Shown: in pieces, positions 46,140-55,014 of the stretch
Layout: every line of letters starts with the position of its first letter
Numbering within the stretch: position 1 is the stretch's first letter
Assembly: GCA_947498455.1 (NCBI GenBank)
Contig: CANMKK010000017.1
Location: forward strand, 1-64,000
Direction: 5' to 3'
Length of the DNA stretch: 64,000 nt
DNA from: an uncultured Aquimarina sp.
Lineage (GTDB): Bacteria > Bacteroidota > Bacteroidia > Flavobacteriales > Flavobacteriaceae
Made by a program: the position numbers and the translations under genes
Notes under the pieces: model-generated
What the model was told of the DNA's origin: nothing
Database searches by the model: none
Seen by the model: only the letters and a program-made list of their open reading frames with translations

Positions 46140-46856
46140 TTAAATTAAATTAAAAATGGAATCTACTGCAACATAGCGCTCTACGGTATACCCTTCTGCA
46201 TAGGCAACACCAATAAGTCTACCTAAATCAGCAGCTCTATATTGAATACTATCCTTGAAGTTTTTGCTTGATATAGGTGTTGACGGGGCTTCACTAGTTG
46301 CATCATAAAACTGAGAGGAATATGCCATCACACTTTCCATTTTCTTATCCATATAGCCACTAATATCCACTACAAAATCAGGTTCAATAGTTGCCCATTG
46401 GATATAATGATACACATGTTTAGGTCTCCATGGTTCTTGCGATTTTCCATTATAGATAGTTTCTATTTTACGTAAACCGGATAAAAAACAAGAATCACTA
46501 GTCAATTTACTTCCTTTTCCATGATCAATATGTCTATCCGCAATAGCATTACATAAGACGATTTCTGGTTGGTACTTTCTTATAATCTTAATGATTGCTA
46601 ATTGGTGTTCTTCATTATTTATAAAGAAACCATCTCTAAACCCTAAATTTTCTCTTACCTGAACACCTAATATTGAAGCAGCATTTTTAGCTTCTTGATC
46701 TCTTATTTCTGGCGTGCCTCTTGTTCCTAACTCTCCTTTTGTAAGATCTAGAATACCTATTTTTTTTCCATTGTTAATCTCTTTTGCAATCGTTCCTGAA
46801 CAACTTAATTCTACATCGTCTGGATGTGCACCAATAGCTAGAATGTCTAATTTCAT
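46140..46856 (-). CDS. bshB1: Bacillithiol biosynthesis deacetylase BshB1
   Basis: 238 residues of the LmbE/PIG-L zinc deacetylase family: AHPDDVELSCSG (zinc ligands and catalytic Asp), the DLTKGELGTRGTPEIRDQEA segment and DRHIDHGKGS, each close to the BshB1 subfamily. It removes acetate from GlcNAc-malate in the bacillithiol pathway; cysteine is then added by BshC. bshA and bshC are not in the window. The gene follows a trans-sulfuration enzyme gene by two bases; that partner could supply the cysteine (inference). Confidence 0.92.
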   Translation of the reverse strand: MKLDILAIGAHPDDVELSCSGTIAKEINNGKKIGILDLTKGELGTRGTPEIRDQEAKNAASILGVQVRENLGFRDGFFINNEEHQLAIIKIIRKYQPEIVLCNAIADRHIDHGKGSKLTSDSCFLSGLRKIETIYNGKSQEPWRPKHVYHYIQWATIEPDFVVDISGYMDKKMESVMAYSSQFYDATSEAPSTPISSKNFKDSIQYRAADLGRLIGVAYAEGYTVERYVAVDSIFNLI

Positions 46857-46858
46857 CT

Positions 46859-48028
46859 TTAATATTCTGGTTGTAAAGCTTTAATTTTTTGTAAAGCTTG
46901 TTCTATATCATTAATTATATCTTCTTTTTCTTCAATACCAACACTAAGTCTTAAAAGCCCATCTCTTATTCCCTGACGTTCTCTTTCTTCTTTAGGAAGT
47001 AAAGCGTGAGATGTTACAGCAGGGGATAGGATAGTGCTTTCTACCCCGGCAAGACTCATAGAGCTTTTTATTAATTTTAATTCTTTTTGGAAAACAGCAG
47101 CATTTAACCCATTCTTTAATTCAAAAGAGAGCATGCCTCCAAAACCTTTCATTTGTTCTTTTGCTATTTTATGATCAGGGTGGGATCTAAGCCCTGGGTA
47201 ATAAACGGAAGATACGTCTTTGTGATTTTCTAGCCAAGTAGCAATTTCTAAGGCATTTTTGTTTTGTTCTTTTACGCGTAGTCCTAATGTTTTTATGCTA
47301 CGTTCTAGCATCCATACGGTAAAATCACTTAGGCTTCCACCTAGGTTTTTAGCCAGTTGAAATATTTTGTTAATATGTTCTTCTTTAGATACTACAGCAC
47401 CGGCTAATATGTCACTATGTCCACCCAAATACTTCGTTGCGGAATGAATAACAATATCGATACCTAACTCAATAGGGTTTTGATTTACAGGAGAGGCAAA
47501 AGTATTATCGATCATAGTAATAATCCCCTTTTGGTTAGCTAAATTTGATATTGCTTTAATATCAATAATTGTTAATAGTGGGTTTGAAGGGGTTTCAATA
47601 TAGATTACTTTAGTTGTGTCTTTAATTTTTTCGTTAAAACCATCAACACATTGTGAGTCAACAAAAGAATACTCAATGCCATACTTTTCGAACTCCTCGC
47701 TCACTAAATTGGCAGTCCCGCCATATAATGAACGTTGAAGAACGGCATGGTCTCCTTTATTTAAAAAAGCTAATAAAGACGTACTTATAGCTGCCATACC
47801 GCTACCAAAAATCAACGAAGTTTCTCCTTTTTCTAATTGGGCAATTTTTTTACACAATGCTTCCTGATTTGGAGTGTTAAAATACCTAGGGTATCTTTTG
47901 ATATCAACATCTTCAAATGCATAGGATGTTGATAAATATATAGGTGATATTGCGCCTTTAAATTGTTTATCAAGGATTTCTCCACTGTGTGTGCAAATGG
48001 TATTGAAGCCTTTGTTTTTTGAGTCCAT
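46859..48028 (-). CDS. PLP-dependent trans-sulfuration enzyme (cystathionine beta/gamma type)
   Basis: 389 residues from ATG 48028 (an ATG 4 codons further up is also possible). Cys/Met metabolism PLP fold: SGMAAISTSLLAFLNKGDH, the cofactor-binding YGGT, the MIDNTFASP segment and the PLP lysine (residue 199) in HSATKYLGGHSD. The family includes cystathionine gamma-synthase, gamma-lyase, beta-lyase and methionine gamma-lyase; I cannot tell these apart by eye. The tight coupling to bshB1, two bases apart, suggests a role in cysteine supply for bacillithiol, as inference. Confidence 0.85.
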   Translation of the reverse strand: MDSKNKGFNTICTHSGEILDKQFKGAISPIYLSTSYAFEDVDIKRYPRYFNTPNQEALCKKIAQLEKGETSLIFGSGMAAISTSLLAFLNKGDHAVLQRSLYGGTANLVSEEFEKYGIEYSFVDSQCVDGFNEKIKDTTKVIYIETPSNPLLTIIDIKAISNLANQKGIITMIDNTFASPVNQNPIELGIDIVIHSATKYLGGHSDILAGAVVSKEEHINKIFQLAKNLGGSLSDFTVWMLERSIKTLGLRVKEQNKNALEIATWLENHKDVSSVYYPGLRSHPDHKIAKEQMKGFGGMLSFELKNGLNAAVFQKELKLIKSSMSLAGVESTILSPAVTSHALLPKEERERQGIRDGLLRLSVGIEEKEDIINDIEQALQKIKALQPEY

Positions 48029-48135
48029 TCTGTATAGCATTCTAGATTTCTGCTCTAAAATAACATATTAGAAAATAATTTAAATGGCCTTTAACAGATA
48101 AATAATAAGTCATTAGCATCAGAAACTTTTGAATC

Positions 48136-48191
48136 AAGATCGCTATACTTCGGACATGGCTCAGCAACCACGCTGCTAGAGACAAGATCTT
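48136..48191. repeat. REP-like palindrome in the leader of the trans-sulfuration gene
   Basis: AAGATC (48136-48141) and GATCTT (48186-48191) enclose a nested stem CTC-AGCA / TGCT-a-GAG. The minus-strand core GTGGTTGCTGAGCC resembles short palindromes that are scattered in flavobacterial genomes. It lies 108 bases upstream of the gene start, so it is either a REP copy or a structured leader. The rest of the 376-base gap holds four or so TATTA units (48201-48222) and the copy of the weak repeat. Confidence 0.45.
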
Positions 48192-48331
48192 ATGAATATC
48201 AGTATATTATATTATATTATATTTTCAATTAACAAAACTATTGAATTATGCCTTAAAATGCCTTAGAAAGATAAATTCTTATAAGGCACCTACTGTTATT
48301 TTTTAAAAATCTGTTTTTCAGTATGTTAATT

Positions 48332-48375
48332 AAAAAAATAGATTACTACAAAAAGCTTTCGAATAGTCGTGATAA
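48332..48375 (+). repeat. Weak dispersed repeat, copy B
   Basis: Aligned with the copy at 27950-27993; shared blocks are AAAAAATAGAT, CTACAAAA, TTTC, TAG and GTGA. It lies just past the end of the hybrid kinase gene. Confidence 0.45.
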
Positions 48376-48404
48376 TACATATAGCTTCAGTCTGATAGTA
48401 TGGA

Positions 48405-50642
48405 TTATGTATACCGTACTCTGGAGATGTTTTTCATTATAGTCTGAAAAAACTGCTGCGTGTCATAAGGCTTAATGATAACATCATTCATGCCTACTTC
48501 CATGGCTTGGTCTCTGACTTCACCTTCTTCAACAGCAGTTAGTGCTATTATTGGGATGTTAGTATTAAATGTACGAATAACTTTAGTAGCGTCTAATCCA
48601 TTCATTTCTGGCATATTAATATCCATTAAAATAAGGTCGAATTGTTCTTTCTTTATCATCTCAATAGCATCCATACCGTTGTTCGCTAAATTACAAGTGT
48701 ATCCTTTTTTCTTTAATATGTTTTGTGTAACAATCTGATTAATTTTATTGTCATCAACAATTAAGATGTAGAAATTAGAAGTACCTATACTAATATTTTC
48801 TCCAATTGTAGCGGACTTATTTTCAACTTTAATAGCTTTTTCATAAAAAAGATCAAATATAAATTCTGATCCCATGCCTTCTTCACTATTAATTTTGATG
48901 TTACTATTGTGAAGTTGAACTAATTTTTTAACAATGGCTAACCCTAACCCGGTACCTTCGTACTCTTGGTTTTGATTTTTTACCTGAGCGAAATTCTCAA
49001 AAATTGTTTGCTGCTTACTCTTGGGGATTCCAATTCCATCATCTTTAACAATAAACCGTAAGTGATAGTTGTCATTTGTAAAATCAAGACACTTTACTTT
49101 AACCCATATGTTTCCTTTTTTGGTGAATTTTAAGGCATTACCTATAAGGTTAATCAGTATTTGAGACAGTCGTACTGAATCTCCTAGTAAAGTAGTTTTT
49201 ATATTTTTATCGATGTCTATATGGACATCGTTGTCATTGTTTTTTTGTTTAGAATGCAAAGAATTGACAATACCTTCAATAAGGGATCTTAGGTCAAAGG
49301 AAACTTTTTCTAGTTTAACCTCATTTGTTTCAATTTTACTTAATTGTAATACATCATTTATAAGAGCTAGCAAGTAATCTCCGGAAAATTTAAGAGACTC
49401 CAAATATTCGCTTTTCTTTTTTTCCTCGGGATTCTCCATTAATAAGGAGGTAAGCCCAATTACTCCATAGAGAGGAGTTCTTAATTCATGACTTACTGTA
49501 GATATAAATTGAGATTTTAATGTAGAAACTTGCTCAGCAGTTTCTTTGGCATGGATTAGTTCTTTATTTTTTTCAATAAGAACACTATTTAGTTTTTTCT
49601 TTTGGAGGTTATTTTTATAAGCACTGATTAAAAAAGCTAGAGAGATTAGTATCAGAACTACACCAAGGATAACACTTATTTGCCATTTAATTTCTTCAGA
49701 ATCTCTTTCTGCCTTATCCTCTTCTAATTTTTCTGCTTTATCCTTAAACTGGTCTACTTCAAATTTTATAGTGGCTCGTTGTAGGTCTATTTCTTTTTTA
49801 AGACCAACGGATTTATCGAGATAATTATGGTACTCTTCTATATATCTATACGCCTTTCTATATTCTTTCTGTTTTTTGAAAATGTCAGATTTTGTTTTAA
49901 AAGCAAAAGCTAGTTCTTCATAGTAGTCTGATATCAGCCTTTTGTTGCTGCTATTATTTTCTATTCCTTTGCTGGCATACGCAATAGCCTCTTCTATATG
50001 TTCTTCTGCTCGTTCGTATCTTCTTACGTTTAGAAAATATTTTCCTTGCAAGTTGTTGAGTTTAGTTTTTTCAATACTTGATGAGTTTTTGTTTATAAGT
50101 ACTCTTGCAGGGGTAAGGTAATCAATGTAAGCTTTACTATAATCATTGTTAAGTATGTAATATTCAGCAAGATTCAATAAGGGCTGAATCATTCTTGAAT
50201 TGTCCTTAATTTTTCTTGCTGTATTATAAGCTTTATTGTAATGATCAATTCCTTTGCTAACAGTAGAATCGTTCTGGATATATAAATTAGCTATACTATT
50301 ATATAATTCAGATTCAAGTGATCTTGCTTTAGAATTTCTGGCATATGTCAATGCTTTTCTATAGTTTATTATAGCTTTATTCTTCTGTTCATTAAGCTTA
50401 TATATTTTAGCTATTATGCCATAAATTTTTCCTAGATTTTTATTATCATCATTATACATTGCATTATCAAAAGCAGTCTTAGCCATTTTTAATGCATCTT
50501 CGTATTTGTATTGTTCTAGTAATTTTTCAGCTTTGGTAATATACATATGAATACTATCCGCTTCAAAAGAAGATTGCGCATGAGTAGTCCATATGAAAAA
50601 AACTAAAAATAATATGGTTATATGTCGAGTAAAGTTTTTCAG
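48405..50642 (-). CDS. TPR hybrid sensor histidine kinase (start probably CTG)
   Basis: 745 residues if it starts at CTG 50642. From there the frame gives a textbook signal peptide (KNFTRHITILFLVFFIWTTHAQ) directly ahead of the TPR region. The nearest ATG (50546, residue 33) removes it. An in-frame TAG lies three codons upstream of the CTG, so no other start exists. Layout: periplasmic TPRs (about 30-295), membrane helix (about 320-342), coiled coil, HisKA (STVSHELRTPL), HATPase, and a C-terminal receiver with Asp in LILMDINMPEMNG. Periplasmic sensing, phosphate moves His to Asp internally; no output domain is attached. A close -7 box supports the long form. Confidence 0.85.
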   Translation of the reverse strand: MKNFTRHITILFLVFFIWTTHAQSSFEADSIHMYITKAEKLLEQYKYEDALKMAKTAFDNAMYNDDNKNLGKIYGIIAKIYKLNEQKNKAIINYRKALTYARNSKARSLESELYNSIANLYIQNDSTVSKGIDHYNKAYNTARKIKDNSRMIQPLLNLAEYYILNNDYSKAYIDYLTPARVLINKNSSSIEKTKLNNLQGKYFLNVRRYERAEEHIEEAIAYASKGIENNSSNKRLISDYYEELAFAFKTKSDIFKKQKEYRKAYRYIEEYHNYLDKSVGLKKEIDLQRATIKFEVDQFKDKAEKLEEDKAERDSEEIKWQISVILGVVLILISLAFLISAYKNNLQKKKLNSVLIEKNKELIHAKETAEQVSTLKSQFISTVSHELRTPLYGVIGLTSLLMENPEEKKKSEYLESLKFSGDYLLALINDVLQLSKIETNEVKLEKVSFDLRSLIEGIVNSLHSKQKNNDNDVHIDIDKNIKTTLLGDSVRLSQILINLIGNALKFTKKGNIWVKVKCLDFTNDNYHLRFIVKDDGIGIPKSKQQTIFENFAQVKNQNQEYEGTGLGLAIVKKLVQLHNSNIKINSEEGMGSEFIFDLFYEKAIKVENKSATIGENISIGTSNFYILIVDDNKINQIVTQNILKKKGYTCNLANNGMDAIEMIKKEQFDLILMDINMPEMNGLDATKVIRTFNTNIPIIALTAVEEGEVRDQAMEVGMNDVIIKPYDTQQFFQTIMKNISRVRYT

Positions 50643-50680
50643 CTTAAACTATTTCTGTACTTATTTTAAAAGCGAAAATA

Positions 50681-50688
50681 CAAAAATA
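50681..50688 (-). promoter_or_regulatory. -7 promoter box for the hybrid kinase gene
   Basis: TATTTTTG on the minus strand, an exact TAnnTTTG match, 38 bases upstream of the CTG at 50642. It gives a normal leader of about 30 bases for the CTG start but about 130 for the downstream ATG. Confidence 0.6.
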
Positions 50689-50864
50689 GATTTAACGAGA
50701 TGTAAATCATCCTATATAAAGTGTAATTTATCTATATTTTATGTAGGTTATTTTGTTTTATTGTAGGAAAAAATAAAATCATGAAGGAATTTAGAAGATT
50801 GGAAAAAACTATCGATATATAGAAAATTAAAATTATCTTATAAGGATGGTCAATTTAGTAGATG

Positions 50865-50872
50865 TATATTTG
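50865..50872 (+). promoter_or_regulatory. -7 promoter box for the peroxiredoxin gene
   Basis: TATATTTG matches TAnnTTTG exactly, 40 bases before ATG 50913. No clear -33 element; no OxyR- or PerR-like palindrome noticed. Confidence 0.5.
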
Positions 50873-50912
50873 CCCTGTTTAAAATCAAATAATCACAATA
50901 AAAAAAACAAAA

Positions 50913-51551
50913 ATGGCATTTGTAGGTAAAAAATTTCCAAATCTTGATGTTGATGCAATGAATGATATGGGAGACACTTTCAGACTTAATGTATTGGAAG
51001 AAGCTAAAAACAATAATAAGAAAGTATTGTTATTTTGGTATCCAAAAGATTTTACTTTTGTATGTCCGACAGAGTTACATGCTTTTCAGGAAGCATTAGG
51101 TGAGTTCGAGAAAAGAAATACTATTGTTATTGGAGCATCTTGTGATACACCTGAGGTTCATTTTGCATGGTTAAACACTTCTAAGGACAATGGAGGTATT
51201 GAAGGGGTTACATATCCAATATTAGCGGATTCTAATCGTAATTTATCAAGTACACTAGGTATTCTAGATATTACTAATGAAACGTATAACGAAGAAACAG
51301 GTATTGTTACAGTAGAAGGGGATAATGTAACATACAGAGCTACATATTTAATAGATGAAGAAGGTACTGTTTTTCATGAAGGTGTAAATCATATGCCAGT
51401 AGGTAGAAATGTAGTTGAATTCTTAAGGTTGATAGATGCATATGCACACGTTCAAAAAAATGGAGAAGTTTGCCCTGCAAACTGGGAAGAAGGAAAAGAT
51501 GCTATGTCTGCAAATAGAGATGGAGTTGCTTCTTACTTAGCCGCTCATTAA
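50913..51551 (+). CDS. Typical 2-Cys peroxiredoxin (AhpC/Prx type)
   Basis: 212 residues with the peroxidatic Cys in FTFVCPTELHAF and the resolving Cys in GEVCPANWEEG near 190. It reduces peroxides in the cytoplasm using thioredoxin-type donors. A terminator and then a thioredoxin gene follow, and a second peroxidase (tpx) lies 3 kb further on, so this is a small thiol-redox group. Confidence 0.95.
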   Translation: MAFVGKKFPNLDVDAMNDMGDTFRLNVLEEAKNNNKKVLLFWYPKDFTFVCPTELHAFQEALGEFEKRNTIVIGASCDTPEVHFAWLNTSKDNGGIEGVTYPILADSNRNLSSTLGILDITNETYNEETGIVTVEGDNVTYRATYLIDEEGTVFHEGVNHMPVGRNVVEFLRLIDAYAHVQKNGEVCPANWEEGKDAMSANRDGVASYLAAH

Positions 51552-51571
51552 TTAGTAAAATACAAGGATAT

Positions 51572-51606
51572 AAACTTCTCTGGAGATAATCTGGAGAAGT
51601 TTTTTC
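51572..51606 (+). terminator. Terminator between peroxiredoxin and thioredoxin genes
   Basis: AAACTTCTC and GAGAAGTTT close a 9-pair stem with TCTGGAGAT-type inner pairs, followed by a T tract. It may be partial, allowing some read-through to the next genes. Confidence 0.75.
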
Positions 51607-51633
51607 TTTATTAATAAAAATGTGTCTAAAATT

Positions 51634-51948
51634 ATGATTCAAGAATTAGCTGCAGATAATCTTTTAGAACTTGTAGAGAGTAATGATATCGTTATTGTTC
51701 AGTATTCAGCGACCTGGTGTGGGAATTGCAGAATAATGAAGCCTAAATTTAAAAAATTGGCTTTAGAAAATACGAATGTTACTTTTGTAATAGTAGATGC
51801 CGAGAAAAACCCTGAATCTAGAAAAATGGCAACTGTTGATAATTTACCAACTTTTGCTAGCTTTAAAGGAGGGGATTTCGTCAATCAAGTACAGACTAAT
51901 AAATTTGATGTTTTAAAAGAATTAGTAAATGAGGTTACCGATAATTAA
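51634..51948 (+). CDS. Thioredoxin-family protein (WCGNC)
   Basis: 104 residues from ATG 51634; a GTG at 51622 in frame would add four residues. Active site ATWCGNCRIMKP, DNLPTF with the cis-Pro of thioredoxins. No signal peptide, so cytoplasmic. WCGNC replaces the classic WCGPC, which changes redox potential. It is likely the electron donor to the peroxiredoxin encoded just upstream. The gene overlaps the next one by 20 bases. Confidence 0.88.
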   Translation: MIQELAADNLLELVESNDIVIVQYSATWCGNCRIMKPKFKKLALENTNVTFVIVDAEKNPESRKMATVDNLPTFASFKGGDFVNQVQTNKFDVLKELVNEVTDN

Positions 51949-52189
51949 GCACCTTTCTGGTTTTATAGAAGAAAACGATGAGGATTTTGTGGTAGAGACT
52001 ATCGAAACGTTAGAAGCGTTAACAGAAGTTCCTTCTCTAAAGGATGAAGAATTGGATGTTATTGGAGAATTAATATCTAATATGTATGGAGCTCTGGAGG
52101 TTCATAAGATGATTAAAAATGGTACTTCTCAGAAAGAAGCACTTAACGGGTTTATGCAAAGAGTAGTAGGAGCAATTGATAAAGCTTAA
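51929..52189 (+). CDS. DUF6952-like small acidic protein
   Basis: 86 residues, acidic and helical: MRLPIIKHLSGFIEENDEDF and ETLEALTEVPSLKDEELDVI. No Cys, signal peptide or membrane segment. The reading frame starts within the end of the thioredoxin gene (20-base overlap), so translation is coupled. It belongs to a small family I know only by position after peroxiredoxin-thioredoxin in flavobacteria (DUF6952). A role in redox regulation is inference. Confidence 0.82.
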   Translation: MRLPIIKHLSGFIEENDEDFVVETIETLEALTEVPSLKDEELDVIGELISNMYGALEVHKMIKNGTSQKEALNGFMQRVVGAIDKA

Positions 52190-52230
52190 AAAAAACGGTT
52201 ACTTATTCAATAAATAAGTAACCGTTTTTT
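52190..52230. terminator. Terminator after the redox group
   Basis: AAAACGGTTACTTATT (52192-52207) pairs perfectly with AATAAGTAACCGTTTT (52213-52228) with flanking A and T tracts. Confidence 0.93.
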
Positions 52231-52286
52231 ATTAGAAAAATTTGCTTAATCGAAAGTGAGGGCTTTACTTTTTTATTTCCGTTAAG

Positions 52287-54359
52287 TTATTTTTTAATGA
52301 TTTTTCTTATTCCTTTTTGATTTCTAAATGAAGCAAAATAAATACCTTTTGGTAAATTAGTTACATTTATTTTGGTAATATCCTGGTCAATATCAACTTC
52401 CATCATTTTCTGACCTACCATGTTATATATCTCAAGTGTATTCTTCGTATCAAATGTTCCCTTAACTATTAAATGATCATCTGTTGGAATTGGGTAGAAT
52501 GTAATTCCGTTTTTCAGAAATATATCTTCTGTGCCTAAAGTGCCATCAACGGTTAGGTTAAACATACAATTAACTGAAGTTCCAGATGTTGCAGTTAGTG
52601 TAATTACATGCATTCCTTCAGATACTACAGTTCCTGCTACCGGACTTTGAGTTATTGTTGCAGTACATCCTGTATTTATCGCATTTCCCATTCCTGTATA
52701 ATCCGGAATTGTATATGTAGAAGTTCCTCCATCTGTAGGCGCAGATTGATCTCCAGGGCAATTAATAGAAAGTGGAATAGCTGGTAGTGTATACCCTGTA
52801 GTGGAGAATTGAGTGGTGAATACATCAATATCAGTACAGCTATAGTTCATGTCAATTGCAGCTTGTCTCACTGCGATAGCTGCATTTTGTTGATTTGTAC
52901 CGCTATTTGTCATTCCAAGGCCTTCTAGAAATGCTTTGTCCGTCTTTTCTCGACCTATAATATCAAAAATTCTCATTAAAGAAGTAGCCCAAATTTGACC
53001 ATCAGTATGGATTTGGTTTACAATACCAGCAGGATATGAAGCAGCATAATTTGTAGCTCGTCCAGTCCAATATTCATTATGACCATCCCAACCAAATACG
53101 TAATGATAAGAAGCATCAGTAGATTGCCATTGACCAAGACTTCTTTTGTAAGATTGTGCCCAATAATCACCACATCCTTCACTCAAACCTTGTACTTGTG
53201 ATAAAGAACCATTAGTAATCCAATCATGTAACCCATGCCCTAATTCATGGAGAATTACATCAGCATCTTCTGCATCATCAACACCTCCTTCTCCAAAACT
53301 TAGTTGACCAGTACTATAAGAAGAATTATCATTACCATCCCATCCACTTGGGTCATATTCTAAAACCCCATTATTGAAGAGTGACACTAAGGTGATTCCG
53401 AGTGTTTCATTAATATAACGTAAGCTTTTATCCAGATGGTAATAGCAATTTACGGCTTCGAATGCATCATCATTCCTGTTGAAGGTAAAATCAGGGCTGA
53501 CTTGCTGAAAAATACCTTTATTAGGAGCTTCGATATCTTTAATTTCTACATATGGACCTTTTAAGGTGTAGATTCCTCCCGTAAAATCAATATCTCTAAG
53601 AGTAATGGAAGATCTTGCGGCATCAAGGTCGCTATTAGTAGCGTCATTATTGTCTGTGTATCCACCTGTACCATATATTTGAGTACTTGCAGATAAAGGA
53701 TCGGGATCAAACACCATTCCCGTTCCGTCTACGCGAGAGGAAACAACGACGCTTTTTTTTTTCTTTTTATCAGAAGTCTCTAGTGCATTGTTCTCTTTTT
53801 CGTTTTTTGCTTTGGTATCGGTGTGATATTTAAGGGATATGTCTTTTGCTTCAATTATTTCTCCAGATGTGGCATCCACAATAATCTGCCAAAATCCAGT
53901 TGGTAAATTAGCTTTTATATTTACAACGTGAACTAGTTTAGAGACTCCAGTTTTATTATATACATATAACTTAGATTCTTCTCGGGAAATTGGCTCTTGT
54001 GCTTTAATATGTGATTTAGCAATTTCTAAAGCAGAAGCTTTAAATACGGCTGGAGTTGTATTGATCTTAGTGACCTTATTATCATAATTATTGGCTACAT
54101 TGGTTACTTCGTTCTTCTTAGAAATGTGTATTGTAATTTCAGTGTCGAAAACAGGTATGCCATTGATGGCCTGTTGATATCTTAGGGTATGACCGGAAAG
54201 ACTACTTCTTGATGCTCTAAGAATAAATTCTTGATCATTACTTATTTTTAAGCTGTTTCTATTTTTGTTTATCCAATCGCGACCTATTTCATCAGGAGTT
54301 TGTTGCGCATTCACCAAGGCACTAAAAAAGAATAATAATGTTAGAATTTTAAGTTTCAT
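52287..54359 (-). CDS. Secreted M4-like metalloprotease with T9SS sorting domain
   Basis: 690 residues: signal peptide (MKLKILTLLFFFSALVNAQ), an FTP/PepSY-type propeptide (about 30-190, GHTLRYQQAINGIPVFDTEI), a Lys-rich linker around 195, catalytic domain with HELGH at 371-375 and EGCGD for the third zinc ligand about 25 residues on, an HYR-like domain (about 545-610), and a type A T9SS domain (NGITFYPIPTDDHLIVKG to IRKIIKK). Family role: extracellular zinc endopeptidase activated by loss of the propeptide. M4 (HExxH + ExxxD) fits best; M36 is less likely. Monocistronic. Confidence 0.85.
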   Translation of the reverse strand: MKLKILTLLFFFSALVNAQQTPDEIGRDWINKNRNSLKISNDQEFILRASRSSLSGHTLRYQQAINGIPVFDTEITIHISKKNEVTNVANNYDNKVTKINTTPAVFKASALEIAKSHIKAQEPISREESKLYVYNKTGVSKLVHVVNIKANLPTGFWQIIVDATSGEIIEAKDISLKYHTDTKAKNEKENNALETSDKKKKKSVVVSSRVDGTGMVFDPDPLSASTQIYGTGGYTDNNDATNSDLDAARSSITLRDIDFTGGIYTLKGPYVEIKDIEAPNKGIFQQVSPDFTFNRNDDAFEAVNCYYHLDKSLRYINETLGITLVSLFNNGVLEYDPSGWDGNDNSSYSTGQLSFGEGGVDDAEDADVILHELGHGLHDWITNGSLSQVQGLSEGCGDYWAQSYKRSLGQWQSTDASYHYVFGWDGHNEYWTGRATNYAASYPAGIVNQIHTDGQIWATSLMRIFDIIGREKTDKAFLEGLGMTNSGTNQQNAAIAVRQAAIDMNYSCTDIDVFTTQFSTTGYTLPAIPLSINCPGDQSAPTDGGTSTYTIPDYTGMGNAINTGCTATITQSPVAGTVVSEGMHVITLTATSGTSVNCMFNLTVDGTLGTEDIFLKNGITFYPIPTDDHLIVKGTFDTKNTLEIYNMVGQKMMEVDIDQDITKINVTNLPKGIYFASFRNQKGIRKIIKK

Positions 54360-54510
54360 AGTAAGTTTTATTGCAGTTAATTAGTTCGTGTTTGTCATTT
54401 TAACTAATAAATATAGCCAATATATTATAGTTTTAATTATTTTTTTTACTTAATGTAAGATTAGTGAAGTAATCTTATTAATTTTAGGGTTCATAAAAAT
54501 ATATTATATT

Positions 54511-55011
54511 ATGGCAACAATAACATTAGAAGGAAATTCAATAAACACAATTGGAAACCTTCCTCAAGTAGGCGAAAAAGCAATAGACTTTGAACTTACA
54601 GGAACAGATTTATCATCAGTGAAATTATCAGATTATAAAGGAAATCGGGTTATTTTAAATATTTTTCCATCAGTTGATACAGGTATTTGTGCTGCTTCAG
54701 TAAGAGAATTCAATAAAGAAGCTGGTAATCTGCCTAATACAAAAGTTTTATGCATATCTAGAGATTTGCCATTTGCTCAAGCAAGATTTTGTGGGGCAGA
54801 GGGAATAGAAAATGTTGTAAACCTTTCGGATTTTAAAAATGGAGAATTTGGAAAAAAATATGGATTAGAAATAGCTAATGGGCCATTAGAAGGGTTGCAC
54901 TCTAGAGCTGTTATAGTGGTAAATGAAGAAGGGGTTGTGGAATACACAGAGCAAGTACCTGAAATAGTACAAGAACCTAATTACTCTGCCGCGATTCAAG
55001 TCTTAGCATAG
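54511..55011 (+). CDS. tpx: Thiol peroxidase Tpx
   Basis: 166 residues, atypical 2-Cys peroxiredoxin. Peroxidatic Cys in VDTGICAASVREFN and the resolving Cys in ARFCGAEG. It reduces hydroperoxides, mainly organic, with thioredoxin. The dgkA-like gene starts three bases after its stop, so they share a transcript. Confidence 0.95.
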   Translation: MATITLEGNSINTIGNLPQVGEKAIDFELTGTDLSSVKLSDYKGNRVILNIFPSVDTGICAASVREFNKEAGNLPNTKVLCISRDLPFAQARFCGAEGIENVVNLSDFKNGEFGKKYGLEIANGPLEGLHSRAVIVVNEEGVVEYTEQVPEIVQEPNYSAAIQVLA

Positions 55012-55014
55012 CAT

